NCBI RefSeq assembly: GCF_030499515.1
Contig: NZ_JASTWJ010000001.1
Location: 9,156,001 to 9,220,000, forward strand
Direction: 5' to 3'
Source of the DNA: Streptomyces sp. DT2A-34
GTDB taxonomy: Bacteria > Actinomycetota > Actinomycetes > Streptomycetales > Streptomycetaceae
DNA: 64,000 nt
Both the position numbers and the translations under genes were made by a program. Positions within the stretch are counted from its first letter, which is position 1. Every line of letters begins with the position of its first letter. Under the pieces are notes generated by a model that saw only the letters and a program-made list of their open reading frames with translations, made no database searches and was not told the origin of the DNA. This document shows positions 55,579 to 64,000 of this stretch, piece by piece.

Positions 55579-56108
55579 CCGCGAACGGCACGTCCCGAAG
55601 GATTCTCACCACCTACGGATGCTGATGTGCAGAACTGACGACCGGTGATGAGTCCGGGAGACGCAGCCGGACACCGCCCGGGGGCAGGGAGTTGCTGAAC
55701 AGGGAGTCGCTGGGAGGATCGCGTCGCGCGTGTCCTTCCGCCGGAACCATGGCGTCCGCAGGTCCGTACATACGCGGCCCGACGTGAACATGCTCAAACC
55801 GTCAAAAAGCTGCGGCACCGGCAATCAGGGCGCCCGGCTCCCTGTTGGCTTCGTTCACCCAGAGTTGCCAAGAAGCCCTGACTTCCGGCGCCTGCCTCCG
55901 CCTACTGCTCAGGCGGGAGGATCACCTTCCAGTACTGGGACAGCGAGGGCGGCGCCCCCCACATGCGCGTGGGCACGACGTACACGTTGTTGAGGGCACT
56001 GTTGTCCAGGGGGTGCACACCCGGACGAACCTGCCCGCCGTGACCAAGCCACGGTCGCACACCCGAGTGAAGGCCTGTTAGGTGTACGACCAGGGAACGC
56101 ACCGGCTC
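55579..56108. other. Region without a recognisable gene
   Basis: A minus-strand frame at 55902-56102 ends TRMWGAPPSLSQYWKVILPP and may be a decayed C-terminus of unknown type. Nothing else here has a domain or ribosome binding site. Confidence 0.5.
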
Positions 56109-56585
56109 CTACCACCAACCGGTCTTGGTGGCGGCCGCGTCGCAGTCGTGGGCGGGGTCGAACAGCAGGCAGCCCCGGTAGCGGACGCCGTCCCCCCGCT
56201 CGGTCTGCCTGCCCGTGGTGTACGTCCGGCTCGTCGCCTCCCTGTAGTGGGAGCAGTTGGCGTCGCCGTCGCCGTTGGTGTCGATCTCGAACTTGATGTA
56301 CAGGTTGTCGTACTCGTAGCTGGTCGTCCGCGCCCAGGCGTACCGCACACCGCCGTAGGTGCCGTACCGGACCTGGGCTGTGCCTGTGGTGCCGGTGGCC
56401 GTCTTCGCCGTGCCCGTGCTGGAGGCATTCTGTGGATCGCTCAGGATCCCCAGGTCGGAGCAGACGACGGCCGCCGTCGCCGCGCTCGCCGGGGCGGCGG
56501 CCGCCCCGGTGATCAGCGCGGCCGTCATGGCGAGCGCGGCGGTGGTGGCGGCCGCGGTCCTGCGGCTCAGAGTTCTGCCGGTCAT
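56109..56585 (-). CDS. Small secreted hypothetical protein
   Basis: A 158-aa protein starting at ATG after GGAGGGG. Residues 1-36 form a signal peptide (RRTAAATTAALAMTAALITG ... ASA). The mature part has four cysteines (VCSDLG, ANCSHYRE, RGCLLFD, HDCDAA) that could pair as two disulfides, and a repeat-like YGTYGGVRYAWARTTSYEYD. No family is recognised. It stands alone with a good start site. Confidence 0.78.
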   Translation of the reverse strand: MTGRTLSRRTAAATTAALAMTAALITGAAAAPASAATAAVVCSDLGILSDPQNASSTGTAKTATGTTGTAQVRYGTYGGVRYAWARTTSYEYDNLYIKFEIDTNGDGDANCSHYREATSRTYTTGRQTERGDGVRYRGCLLFDPAHDCDAAATKTGWW

Positions 56586-57044
56586 GTTCGTTCCCCTCCT
56601 GAGGCCAATAGCCTTGTGCGTTACAGCAGTCAGCTTCAGGGGGAGTCGCGGGTACCGGTACCTATAAGGTTTCAGGTGCGGCCGGGCAGGAGACCGGCAG
56701 GCCCCCGCCCGTCGGCCATGTCGCCGTTCGCGGTCCTCCCTGGAAGCGGACGCCCCAGCGCACATGATCGACGAACGCCGCGAACGCCTCCGGGGGGATG
56801 GTCAGGGCGGGTCCGTGAGGGAACTTGGAGTCACGGAGGCGGGGTCGCTCGCTGGAAAACCATCCCTTCGGCAGCCCTCACGAGAGGGCCGCCTCGGCCT
56901 CGGCACCGCCCCGCCGCCTCCACTGAAGCAACTCATTCACATCGCCCTGCCTTCAACGCCGGTGGGCCCAGCCCTGACTGGCAAGTGGAGCCCGAACCGG
57001 GTCTGGCGCAGGTTCCGTGGTTCCACCACTGTGCGTGACTGTCG
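56586..57044. other. Intergenic region, no gene seen
   Basis: The promoter of the secreted protein gene probably lies at the left edge. A plus-strand frame at 56764 has no recognisable domain and no ribosome binding site. Confidence 0.5.
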
Positions 57045-57454
57045 TCAGTCGCTTGTGTCCAGCGCATCACGGATCAACTGCACCTCTTGGCGCCATGCGA
57101 TGGCGTCGTTGCGGTCCACCCAGCCCTGCGTTAGCTCGGATCCGTCTTCGGTGACACGGTGGAGGGCCCTGCGAGCCAGTGCACGTAGGGATACTGGGAC
57201 TTGGGGCAGCGGCTCTTTCGGTCCGCCGTCAGGGTCGATCACAATCCCGCTGCCAGGAACCTGGGCAGCGACCAGGGCAGCAACGGCGACGGCTTCCACC
57301 CCGTCTCCGCCGTCCACCCGTGTGCCGGAGTCTGCGACACGCTGGAGGGCCCGTGCAGCACATTGATGATCTGCTCAGAGGAGAGTCCCTCCAGCTCATC
57401 AACAAAGTCTGCGGCGAGGTCACTGTCGAATGGGCCGGTTCCCCACGTTCCCAT
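57045..57454 (-). pseudogene. DUF4259 family protein, frameshifted
   Basis: The start MGTWGTGPFDSDLAADFVDE is the DUF4259 hallmark. After IINVLHG the frame is lost, and the rest (LQRVADSGTRVDGGDGVEAV, LRALARRALHRVTEDGSELT, WRQEVQLIRDAL) lies one frame over. A single base change in the GGGCCC run at about 57346 explains it. Function of the family is unknown. Confidence 0.8.
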
Positions 57455-57516
57455 GTTCAACTCCTGGTATCGCTGGTCATTGGCTGAGGCAGAATTCCAG
57501 CAGCCACTGACAGCGG

Positions 57517-58362
57517 TCATGAAGCGAGGAGTACTCGCTTGCGCAGGAGAGCGAATCCGGCACGGCCGAACATCTGGCGTTTGAGCATCTTGATCCGGTT
57601 GACTGCTCCCTCGACCGGGCCGGAGTTCCAGTCGGTCGTCAGACCGGCGGTCACCGCGTCGAAGTCGCTGTGCAGGCCGAGGGCGAAGCTGCTGATGCCG
57701 GGCAGGTTGGCGTCCGTGGCCTCGGCGATCCAGCCGGGCAGCCGGGTGCCGCCGAGCGTGGTGAGCATCTCCGCGAACGAACTGGTCAGCTCGGCGGCGG
57801 ATGCCCGCTCCGGGCAGTGGTCGAGCACGACCTTGCGGTGCAGCTTCTCCTCCTCGGTGAGGGTGGCCGGGTGGCGGGTGAGCCAGCCGGTGACCTGCCG
57901 TACCGACGGCGGTGGAGGGGCGGGGGTGAAGCCTTCTGGCCGGGGCAGACCGCGGCGGGCCCAGTCGCGGACGGTGGAGTAGTGGCCGCGGAAGCCGCGG
58001 GCGGTGATCTCCCGGTAGAGGTCAAGGATCGTCACCTTCCCATCGGTCTCGGCCCAGCGTTGTTCCAGGTAGGGCTTGAACGGGTCCAGTTTGCTGGGGA
58101 GTTGCCGCTTGCGGCCCTTGACCATGTCCTGCCAACGGGCGGCGCGGGCATACCGCTGGACGGTGTTCCGGCCCCAGCCCAGGTGGCGGGCGATGTGGCG
58201 CAGGCCCATGCCCTGGTCGAGGAGCTCGTGGACCAGGGCGTGGTGGGCACGGGTCCGCTCGGCGAACTTGCCGGTCGGGTCGTCTGCTTCGTCGCCCTGG
58301 CCGACTGCCGCCTCGGCAGGCGACTCCCACTCGGGCTCGGCTCCGGACTGGGCGGTGGCAGC
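57517..58362 (-). pseudogene. ISL3-family transposase, second truncated copy
   Basis: The frame ends SGPVEGAVNRIKMLKRQMFG and RKRVLLAS and includes the HTH ALVHELLDQGMGLRHIARHL. It is a different ISL3 lineage from the copy at 52.1 kb by many substitutions. An in-frame TGA at 58363-58365 marks the loss of the upstream DDE half. No intron is present here. Confidence 0.82.
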
Positions 58363-58380
58363 TCACGCAGTCCTCCATGG

Positions 58381-58955
58381 TCAGACTCCCGTCTTCGTAG
58401 CCGGGGCGCCCCACCGCTTCACCCATATCCCCAAGGCATCGGCCAGCGTGCGCTGGCCGATGGCCCCCCCCTGGTACTGGTGCTGGAACTTCCAGCCGTC
58501 CTCGTTCGACGGGCTATGTTCAGCCGCAGCAGCCCGCGGTACTTCATCGACACCGGGTTGTTGCTGAACGCGGTCGTCGCCACCCGACGGATCCGCCGCG
58601 AGAACGCCCCCTGGCACAGCAACAGCGCTTCGCTGGGCGTGGCGGCGAGGACGATCAGCTTCGACAACCGGGGGTAGTCGGCCGGCGTGACCGCGAAGTC
58701 CGAGAGCACGTACGCCTCGTCCGGCGTGTACGTGCGGGGAGCCAAGGCGAACACGCCCAGCAACCGCCCGCCGCCGTCCCGGACCGCGATCGCCAGGTTC
58801 GCCGCACCGGGCGCGATCCTCGGGTCGAGGTACCGGGCGCGCCGTGCGTTGAACTGGCCGGGCTTCAGCAGCGATAGCGTGAGCGGGCCCACCAGTTCGT
58901 CGCCCTCACGCAGACGAGGAGCCTTCACCGGCTCAATCGGCTGGCGCGGGGCCAC
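58381..58955 (-). pseudogene. Unrecognised mobile-element protein (possibly Mom/GNAT-like), frameshifted
   Basis: The frame reads RLREGDELVGPLTLSLLKPG, LAIAVRDGGGRLLGVFALAP and VATTAFSNNPVSMKYRGLLR, then loses register near 58515. The C-terminus WKFQHQYQGGAIGQRTLADA is one frame over. The central part looks like an acyltransferase-type fold with a Phe-Ser-Asn-Asn motif, as in Mom-like phage proteins. That is a guess from shape. The upstream small frame overlaps its start. Confidence 0.45.
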
Positions 58956-59154
58956 GATCCGGGTCCTGGGCCTCGCTGGCGTACACGTAGAACGGAGCGG
59001 CGCGCGGCGTCGCCTTGATCACGCCGCGCAGGTACGGGCGCAGCCAGTACGGCCGGTCCGTGATCGCGCCGAGCACGTCGACCACGTCCGCGTCCGACAG
59101 CGGCTCGTACGGGGGCGCATCCCAGGTGAAATGGGCTTCAAAACACGGTCTCAC
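58933..59154 (-). CDS. Hypothetical protein, probably 5' truncated
   Basis: A 73-aa frame reading HFTWDAPPYEPLSDADVVDV then RPYWLRPYLRGVIKATPRAA. It overlaps the start of the next gene by 23 nt, as in a coupled operon. The first codon may be internal because the text reads like the end of a longer protein. The family is unknown. Confidence 0.4.
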   Translation of the reverse strand: MRPCFEAHFTWDAPPYEPLSDADVVDVLGAITDRPYWLRPYLRGVIKATPRAAPFYVYASEAQDPDRGPAPAD

Positions 59155-59646
59155 ATCGACGTCAACTCGAGGTCGAGCTCAGTAGTCGGCTCCGCGTTCG
59201 CCCATGGCAGACGAGAATGACCCCCCGAAAGACTGGAACCTTCTCCTGGGCCATGTCAACGTACAACACCCCCGGAAGTGCGAGGTCAACAAATGGCCCG
59301 CCGGGTGATTTGAGGAGGAGCTCTTTCTGTCAAGGCAACCTCTCCGGTGTGTCTGGCTGGCGGCCGCCATCCTCTTTGCTGTCGGTGTGCTAGACGCGTG
59401 GACCGCCTAGCCCCAACCCGCTATGGGAAGTCTCCTCAGACGTCTGCTGGTAGAGCTGCGCTGGTGTAGTGATGGGGCGTCCCGTTTCGATCGCCCGATT
59501 CTTGCCCGTGGCGGTAGGAACCTTGCATCGGCTCTCTGCGCATCAGGACTGGCCGAGGCCGAATATGGGCGGGGTTGTCGTGCCTGGCAGCGTCGGGCGA
59601 GTCTGTGGCGGAGTGCCGGTGCAACATAGCCGATGATCCCCGGTTA
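59155..59646. other. Region without a gene; contains the left arm of a hairpin split by an IS
   Basis: No frame has a recognisable domain. GATCCCCGGTT at 59635-59645 pairs with AACCGGGGATC at 60996-61006 on the other side of the IS. Confidence 0.65.
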
Positions 59647-59733
59647 GAACTCGTAACACGATCTTGTGGCTGGCCGTAGGTGGGGGTGATCGGCGTCGAG
59701 ACTTGATGGAGTCAGCGGACCTACTATGGCGGC

Positions 59734-60075
59734 ATGTCCATCGACCTATTCGCAGGCATCCCAGTCAACGACTACGCATCGGCGCTGGACTGGTACGAAC
59801 GACTCTTCGGCTCTCCACCTACGTTCGTCGCGAGCGACACCGAGGCCGTGTGGGAACTGGCAGAACACCGGTCGGTGGCGATCGAGCACCTACCCGAGCA
59901 CGCCGGTCATGCGATACACACCATCTTCGTCGACGACTTCGACACCCTCATCAGCCAGATCGCCGGTCGGGGCCTTGAGCCCGCGAAGCGGGAGACCTAC
60001 GAGAACGGCGTGCGCAAGGCCACGTACCGCGATCCCGACGGGAACGAGATCGGGTTCGGTGGCGCGCCGCGCTGA
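59734..60075 (+). CDS. VOC-superfamily protein (glyoxalase/bleomycin-resistance fold), IS passenger
   Basis: A 113-aa protein with the single-domain VOC pattern: FAGIPVNDYASALDWYERLF at the N-terminus, IHTIFVDDFDTLISQIAGRG in the middle and KATYRDPDGNEIGF at the C-terminus with the metal-ligand Glu. The expected first-strand metal ligand is Ala/Val here, so catalysis is uncertain and ligand binding is possible. It lies inside the IS and no RBS is obvious. Confidence 0.85.
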   Translation: MSIDLFAGIPVNDYASALDWYERLFGSPPTFVASDTEAVWELAEHRSVAIEHLPEHAGHAIHTIFVDDFDTLISQIAGRGLEPAKRETYENGVRKATYRDPDGNEIGFGGAPR

Positions 60076-60096
60076 CCACAGCCTGCTTGCGGTCCG

Positions 60097-60914
60097 CTAT
60101 GCGCTCATTGTGAAGCAGGCACGTGTCTTCTTGGGGCGTCTCCAGCAGATGAGGCCACAGGCCAGGGAGACGAGAGCGTCGTGCAGGTCGAGGCGGCTTT
60201 CCCAGCGGACGGCCAGCCGTTTGAAGTGGTGCAGGAGCGAGAAGGTCTGCTCGACGACGTAGTGGAGCTTGCCCAGGCCCTTGATGTTCGGGGCGCCCTT
60301 ACGGGAGATCACCGGCAGGATCCGGCGCCTGCGCAGCTCACGCTGGTTGGCATTGCTGTCGTAGCCCTTGTCACCGAGGAGGGAGTCCGGACGCCTGCGC
60401 GGTCGGCCGGGTTTGCCAGCCACGGGCGGCACGCCGTCGACCAGGGCCAGGGTCTGCGTGACGTCGTTGACGTTGGCCGCAGTGGTGATGACCTTGAACG
60501 GGGTGCCTCTGCCGTCGCAGATCAGATGGTGCTTACTGCCCGTCTTCCCGCGGTCGACCGGCGACGGGCCGGTGGCCTCGCCCCCTTTTTCGCGCGGATG
60601 TGGGAGGCATCCACGCAGGCCCGGGTCCAGTCCAGTTCGCCAGCCGCGTGCAGCTCGGCGAGCAGTATGCGGTGCAGCTTGTCGAAGACGCCGGCCTCGT
60701 GCCACCGCCCGAGTCGACGCCAGCAGGTCTGCCCCGAGCCGACCAGCGGCAGCAGTTGCCAGCTCACGTCGTTGTAGAGCACGTACAAGATGCCCTGCAG
60801 GCACAACCGGTCATCCACCGGCTTCGGGCCGGGAGCCTTCTGCGGCCACGGAGGCAGCAACGGCTCCATCAGCGCCCACAGTTCGTCATCCACGATCCAC
60901 GGCCGATTCCCCAC
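60097..60914 (-). CDS. IS5-family transposase in two overlapping frames
   Basis: The first frame (60914 to 60522) starts NRPWIVDDELWALMEPLLPP and carries WRRLGRWHEAGVFDKLHRIL and the catalytic D region ACVDASHIRAKK. The second continues GPSPVDRGKTGSKHHLICDG, DSLLGDKGYDSN (second Asp) and HYVVEQTFSLLHHFKRLAVR (Glu) to the end. The shift between them is -1 and falls at A5G5. Both halves are otherwise intact, which is the IS427-group arrangement in which the enzyme is made by ribosomal frameshifting. Confidence 0.85.
60581..60590 (-). promoter_or_regulatory. Candidate -1 ribosomal frameshift site AAAAAGGGGG
   Basis: The zero-frame codons are AAA-AAG-GGG. A -1 slip on the A run joins RAKK to GGEATGPSPVDRGK in the downstream frame. 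Both frames are open across this site and conserved transposase sequence switches exactly here. Confidence 0.7.
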
Positions 60915-61196
60915 ACCTCAAGAACGGCAGAATCCTCCTACCGGTCACGCACGACCAGCACACCTCAACAAGATCGTGTTACGAGCTCTTAGGGAAACCG
61001 GGGATCCTACGGACCATTGATGTCGTTCGTAGCGGCTGCTTGACGGTGGAGCCGTTCGTTCACTGTGGCCCCTCTGTGTCAGCACCTGATCAGTTGCGGA
61101 ATTCACGGCGCTAGTCCGTCATATGTGACGAAGTGCTGCAGATTGCGTGCTGCTCTCCGGTGTCTGGCAGCTCCTCAAAGCCTAAGGAAGACATCA

Positions 61197-61394
61197 TTGG
61201 CTCGTCCCCCTGCGCTCAAGCTTGCCGAGGTCCTGGCGGAGATTCGCATGAGCCCATCGGTCTTTTATCGCTTGCGTGCTCGTGGTCAGGCTCCCCGAAT
61301 GATCAAGCTACCTAATGGTGAACTGCGCTGCCGCCGCGCCGATCTGGATGCGTGGTGGGAAGCGTGTGAAAGGGATACGCCTGAATGGCGATGA
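61197..61394 (+). CDS. AlpA-like excisionase/HTH protein
   Basis: A 65-aa protein starting at TTG after AAGGAAG; the frame is open further upstream but lacks a start with an RBS. KLAEVLAEIRMSPSVFYRLR then GELRCRRADLDAWWEACERD is the MerR-like winged helix of excisionase and AlpA proteins. It overlaps the integrase start by 10 nt, so it is the recombination directionality factor candidate of the same element. Confidence 0.82.
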   Translation: MARPPALKLAEVLAEIRMSPSVFYRLRARGQAPRMIKLPNGELRCRRADLDAWWEACERDTPEWR

Positions 61395-62877
61395 GTTACA
61401 GGGTCCGGTTCTGGGAAATCCGCGAGCGGCCGGATCGCCGCAAGGGATTTGAGGTCCGGCGGACGGTCAACGGCCGGGAGAAGTCCGAGTCCTTCCTTAC
61501 CAAAGGACTGGGAGAGAGCCGACGGGCCAAGCTGATGACCGTCGCTCGCGATGGCGAGCCGTTCGATACGCAGTCGGGTCTGCCGGCCTCCGAGATCAGG
61601 GCTCTGAAGCAGCGGACGACTTGGTACGTCCTGGCTCGGAAGTACATCGAGCAGCGGTGGGACCGCACCCCAGGGAACACTCGCCGCACGCTTGCAGACG
61701 CTCTTGCCACCATCACCCCAGCCTTCGTCGAGCCAGGCGCCGTCCACCGGGCACCTCGCGTCCTGCGGCGAGCGCTGTACTCGTGGGCCTTCAACAAGAA
61801 CGCCTGGAAGGCTGATCCGTCAGACGAGTGGCGGGCCGCACTGGACTGGCTGCAGCGCCATTCGCTGCCCGTCAGCGAATTGGAGGATCCTGACGTCTTG
61901 CGGCGAGGGCTCGACGCGCTGTGCCGGAAGGTCGATGGGACGGCCGCTGCCGCAAAGACCGTGAAACGAAAGAAGGCCGCGGTCAACGAGGTGTTCGGTG
62001 TCGCCGTCGAACGCGGGTACTTCGCGGCCCAGAACCCGCTGAATGGTCTCCGCTGGACGGCACCGGAAGTCGCCGACGAAGTCGACCCCGACTGCGTGCC
62101 GAACCCGGCTCAGGTTGCCCGGCTGCTTGCCGCAGTCAAGGCCCTGCCTGGCCGAGGCCCTCACCTGTACGCCTTCTTCGGCTGCATGTATTACGCCGCC
62201 ATGCGCCCGGCGGAGGTCATCCACCTGCAGAAGTCCCAGTGCCGTCTCCCGGCAAGTGGCTGGGGCTGCTGAACCTGAAGGGCGGTGTCGTGACAGCCGG
62301 CAAGGAGTGGACGGATGACGGCGCTGTACACGAGATCCACTCCCTCAAACGGCGCGCAGCCAAGGCCACACGGCCGGTCCCGATCCCTCCCGTGCTCGTC
62401 CGCATGTTGCGCGAGCACATACGACTCTTCGGCGTTGCACCCGACGGACGTCTGTTCCGTAACGCGGCGGGAAACTACATCGATGCCTCGGCGTACGGCA
62501 TTACCTGGGGGCGAGCGTGTGAAGCTGCTCTGACCCTTGACGAGCACGCCCTTGAGCTGGCGAAGCGCCCCTACGATCTGCGCCACGCCGGGATCTCGTT
62601 CTGGCTGGCCTCCGGAGTCGACCCGGCGGAGTGCGCGCGTCGAGCAGGGCAGAGCATCCAGGTCCTCTTCCGCTACTACGCCAAGTTCCTGGCCGACGCG
62701 CGGAACCATGCCAACCGGCTGATCGAGGAGTCCATGCAGCGGTGGGAGGCGCCGATTGGTGATGCGGAGGGCATCTTAGCGGAGTCCTGGCCCGGAAATG
62801 CCCCGGAACCGCTGGTCAGAGCTGGGATACCGGTGGGAGATATCGGGAGTAAGGGAGCGTTTCGGCTCGCCACTTAG
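61385..62877 (+). pseudogene. int: Tyrosine-family integrase adjacent to the aldehyde dehydrogenase 3' end, frameshifted
   Basis: The first frame encodes the arm-type and core-binding domains and the Arg I motif MYYAAMRPAEVIHLQKSQC. Near 62245 one G seems missing (CCCGGCAAG for CCCGGGCAAG), so the rest (KWLGLLNLKGGVVTAG, RPYDLRHAGISFWLASGVDP, FRYYAKFLADARNHANRLIE with the nucleophile Tyr) is one frame over. Restored length is about 497 codons. The gene ends 60 nt from the duplicated 25-bp core, the usual place for an integrase gene. Confidence 0.85.
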
Positions 62878-62889
62878 CTGTGCGCTGGG

Positions 62890-62930
62890 AAGGGCACCTG
62901 ACTGGCATCTGCCCAGGTCAGGCGCCCTTT
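62890..62930. terminator. Hairpin between the integrase and aldehyde dehydrogenase genes
   Basis: AAGGGC-ACCTGAC and CAGGT-CAGGCGCCCTT pair with one mismatch, flanked by T residues. It serves the convergent integrase and aldehyde dehydrogenase genes. Confidence 0.75.
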
Positions 62931-62939
62931 CTCCTGTGC

Positions 62940-64000
<1,061 letters not shown>

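Larger units (their letters stand above)
59647..60988. mobile_element. IS5-family (IS427-like) insertion sequence carrying a VOC gene
   Basis: Terminal inverted repeats match at 20 of 21 positions (outer part GAACTCGTAACACG on the left, GAGCTCGTAACACG read from the right) and are flanked by TTA direct repeats (59644-59646, 60989-60991). The 1342-bp element holds a minus-strand transposase in two frames and a plus-strand VOC gene between the transposase stop and the left end. Ordinary IS427-type elements are about 850-900 bp, so the VOC gene is extra cargo. Confidence 0.85.

Noticed and set aside
55455..55624. A plus-strand frame reading [20 protein letters not shown] and ending at 55624
   Set aside because: It looks coding in part but I cannot place it in any family, and it overlaps the damaged 5' end of the ISL3 gene.

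Overview
The window is high-GC actinobacterial DNA, almost certainly from a Streptomyces chromosome. The evidence is dense overlapping ATGA gene junctions, GTG and TTG starts, an AfsR/SARP regulator, a DrrAB-type exporter, a SpoIIE-type phosphatase and a secreted two-catalytic-domain GH43 enzyme. I saw no rRNA, tRNA or CRISPR array.

Left part (about 1-27.9 kb) is mostly ordered, intact chromosome. It holds a cupin XRE regulator, an acyl-CoA dehydrogenase operon (742-3979), a Tat-exported phosphodiesterase, a phosphodiester glycosidase, a DUF779 gene, and an AfsR-like regulator facing a cytochrome P450 plus ABC exporter. A LamG protein converges on the GH43 protein. Then come DedA, a SpoIIE-type phosphatase, a methyltransferase, a thioesterase, and azlCD with a divergent Lrp regulator. 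Three genes here are broken by one lesion each: the phosphatase and thioesterase by frameshifts, azlC by a Trp-to-stop change.

From 28.0 to 33.8 kb, decayed fragments (DHFR-like, SDR, MFS, aldehyde dehydrogenase, 6PGDH-like, a membrane protein) surround an intact transhydrogenase operon, pntA-pntB. At 33.30 kb there is a copy of the 3' end of an aldehyde dehydrogenase gene. The same 25-bp core recurs at 62.94 kb, where an aldehyde dehydrogenase gene runs off the window end and a phage-type integrase with an AlpA-like gene sits beside it. I read the two copies as possible attachment-site remnants bounding a roughly 29.6-kb accessory region.

That accessory region (33.3-62.9 kb) is a patchwork. 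It contains an APC permease and its partner gene, fragments of CorA, PfkB and SDR genes, a broken IS5-type transposase, a truncated Tn3 transposase, and a three-gene operon of tyrosine recombinase, small HTH protein and zinc-ribbon recombinase-like protein. The 3' end of that operon is duplicated on the far side of a methyltransferase gene. Further on are an epoxide hydrolase with a divergent MarR regulator, a TSUP permease, an aminoglycoside-phosphotransferase-like gene, two ISL3 transposase remnants, and an IS5-family element carrying a VOC gene. One ISL3 remnant is interrupted by a group II intron whose ends can be placed to the base. The IS5-family element sits in the loop of a hairpin.

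The most notable structures are the group II intron, the passenger-carrying IS with a candidate -1 frameshift site, the recombinase trio with its palindromes and duplicated end, and the paired aldehyde dehydrogenase tails. Many single-base frameshifts lie in GC runs, so raw-read checks should come before calling those genes dead.
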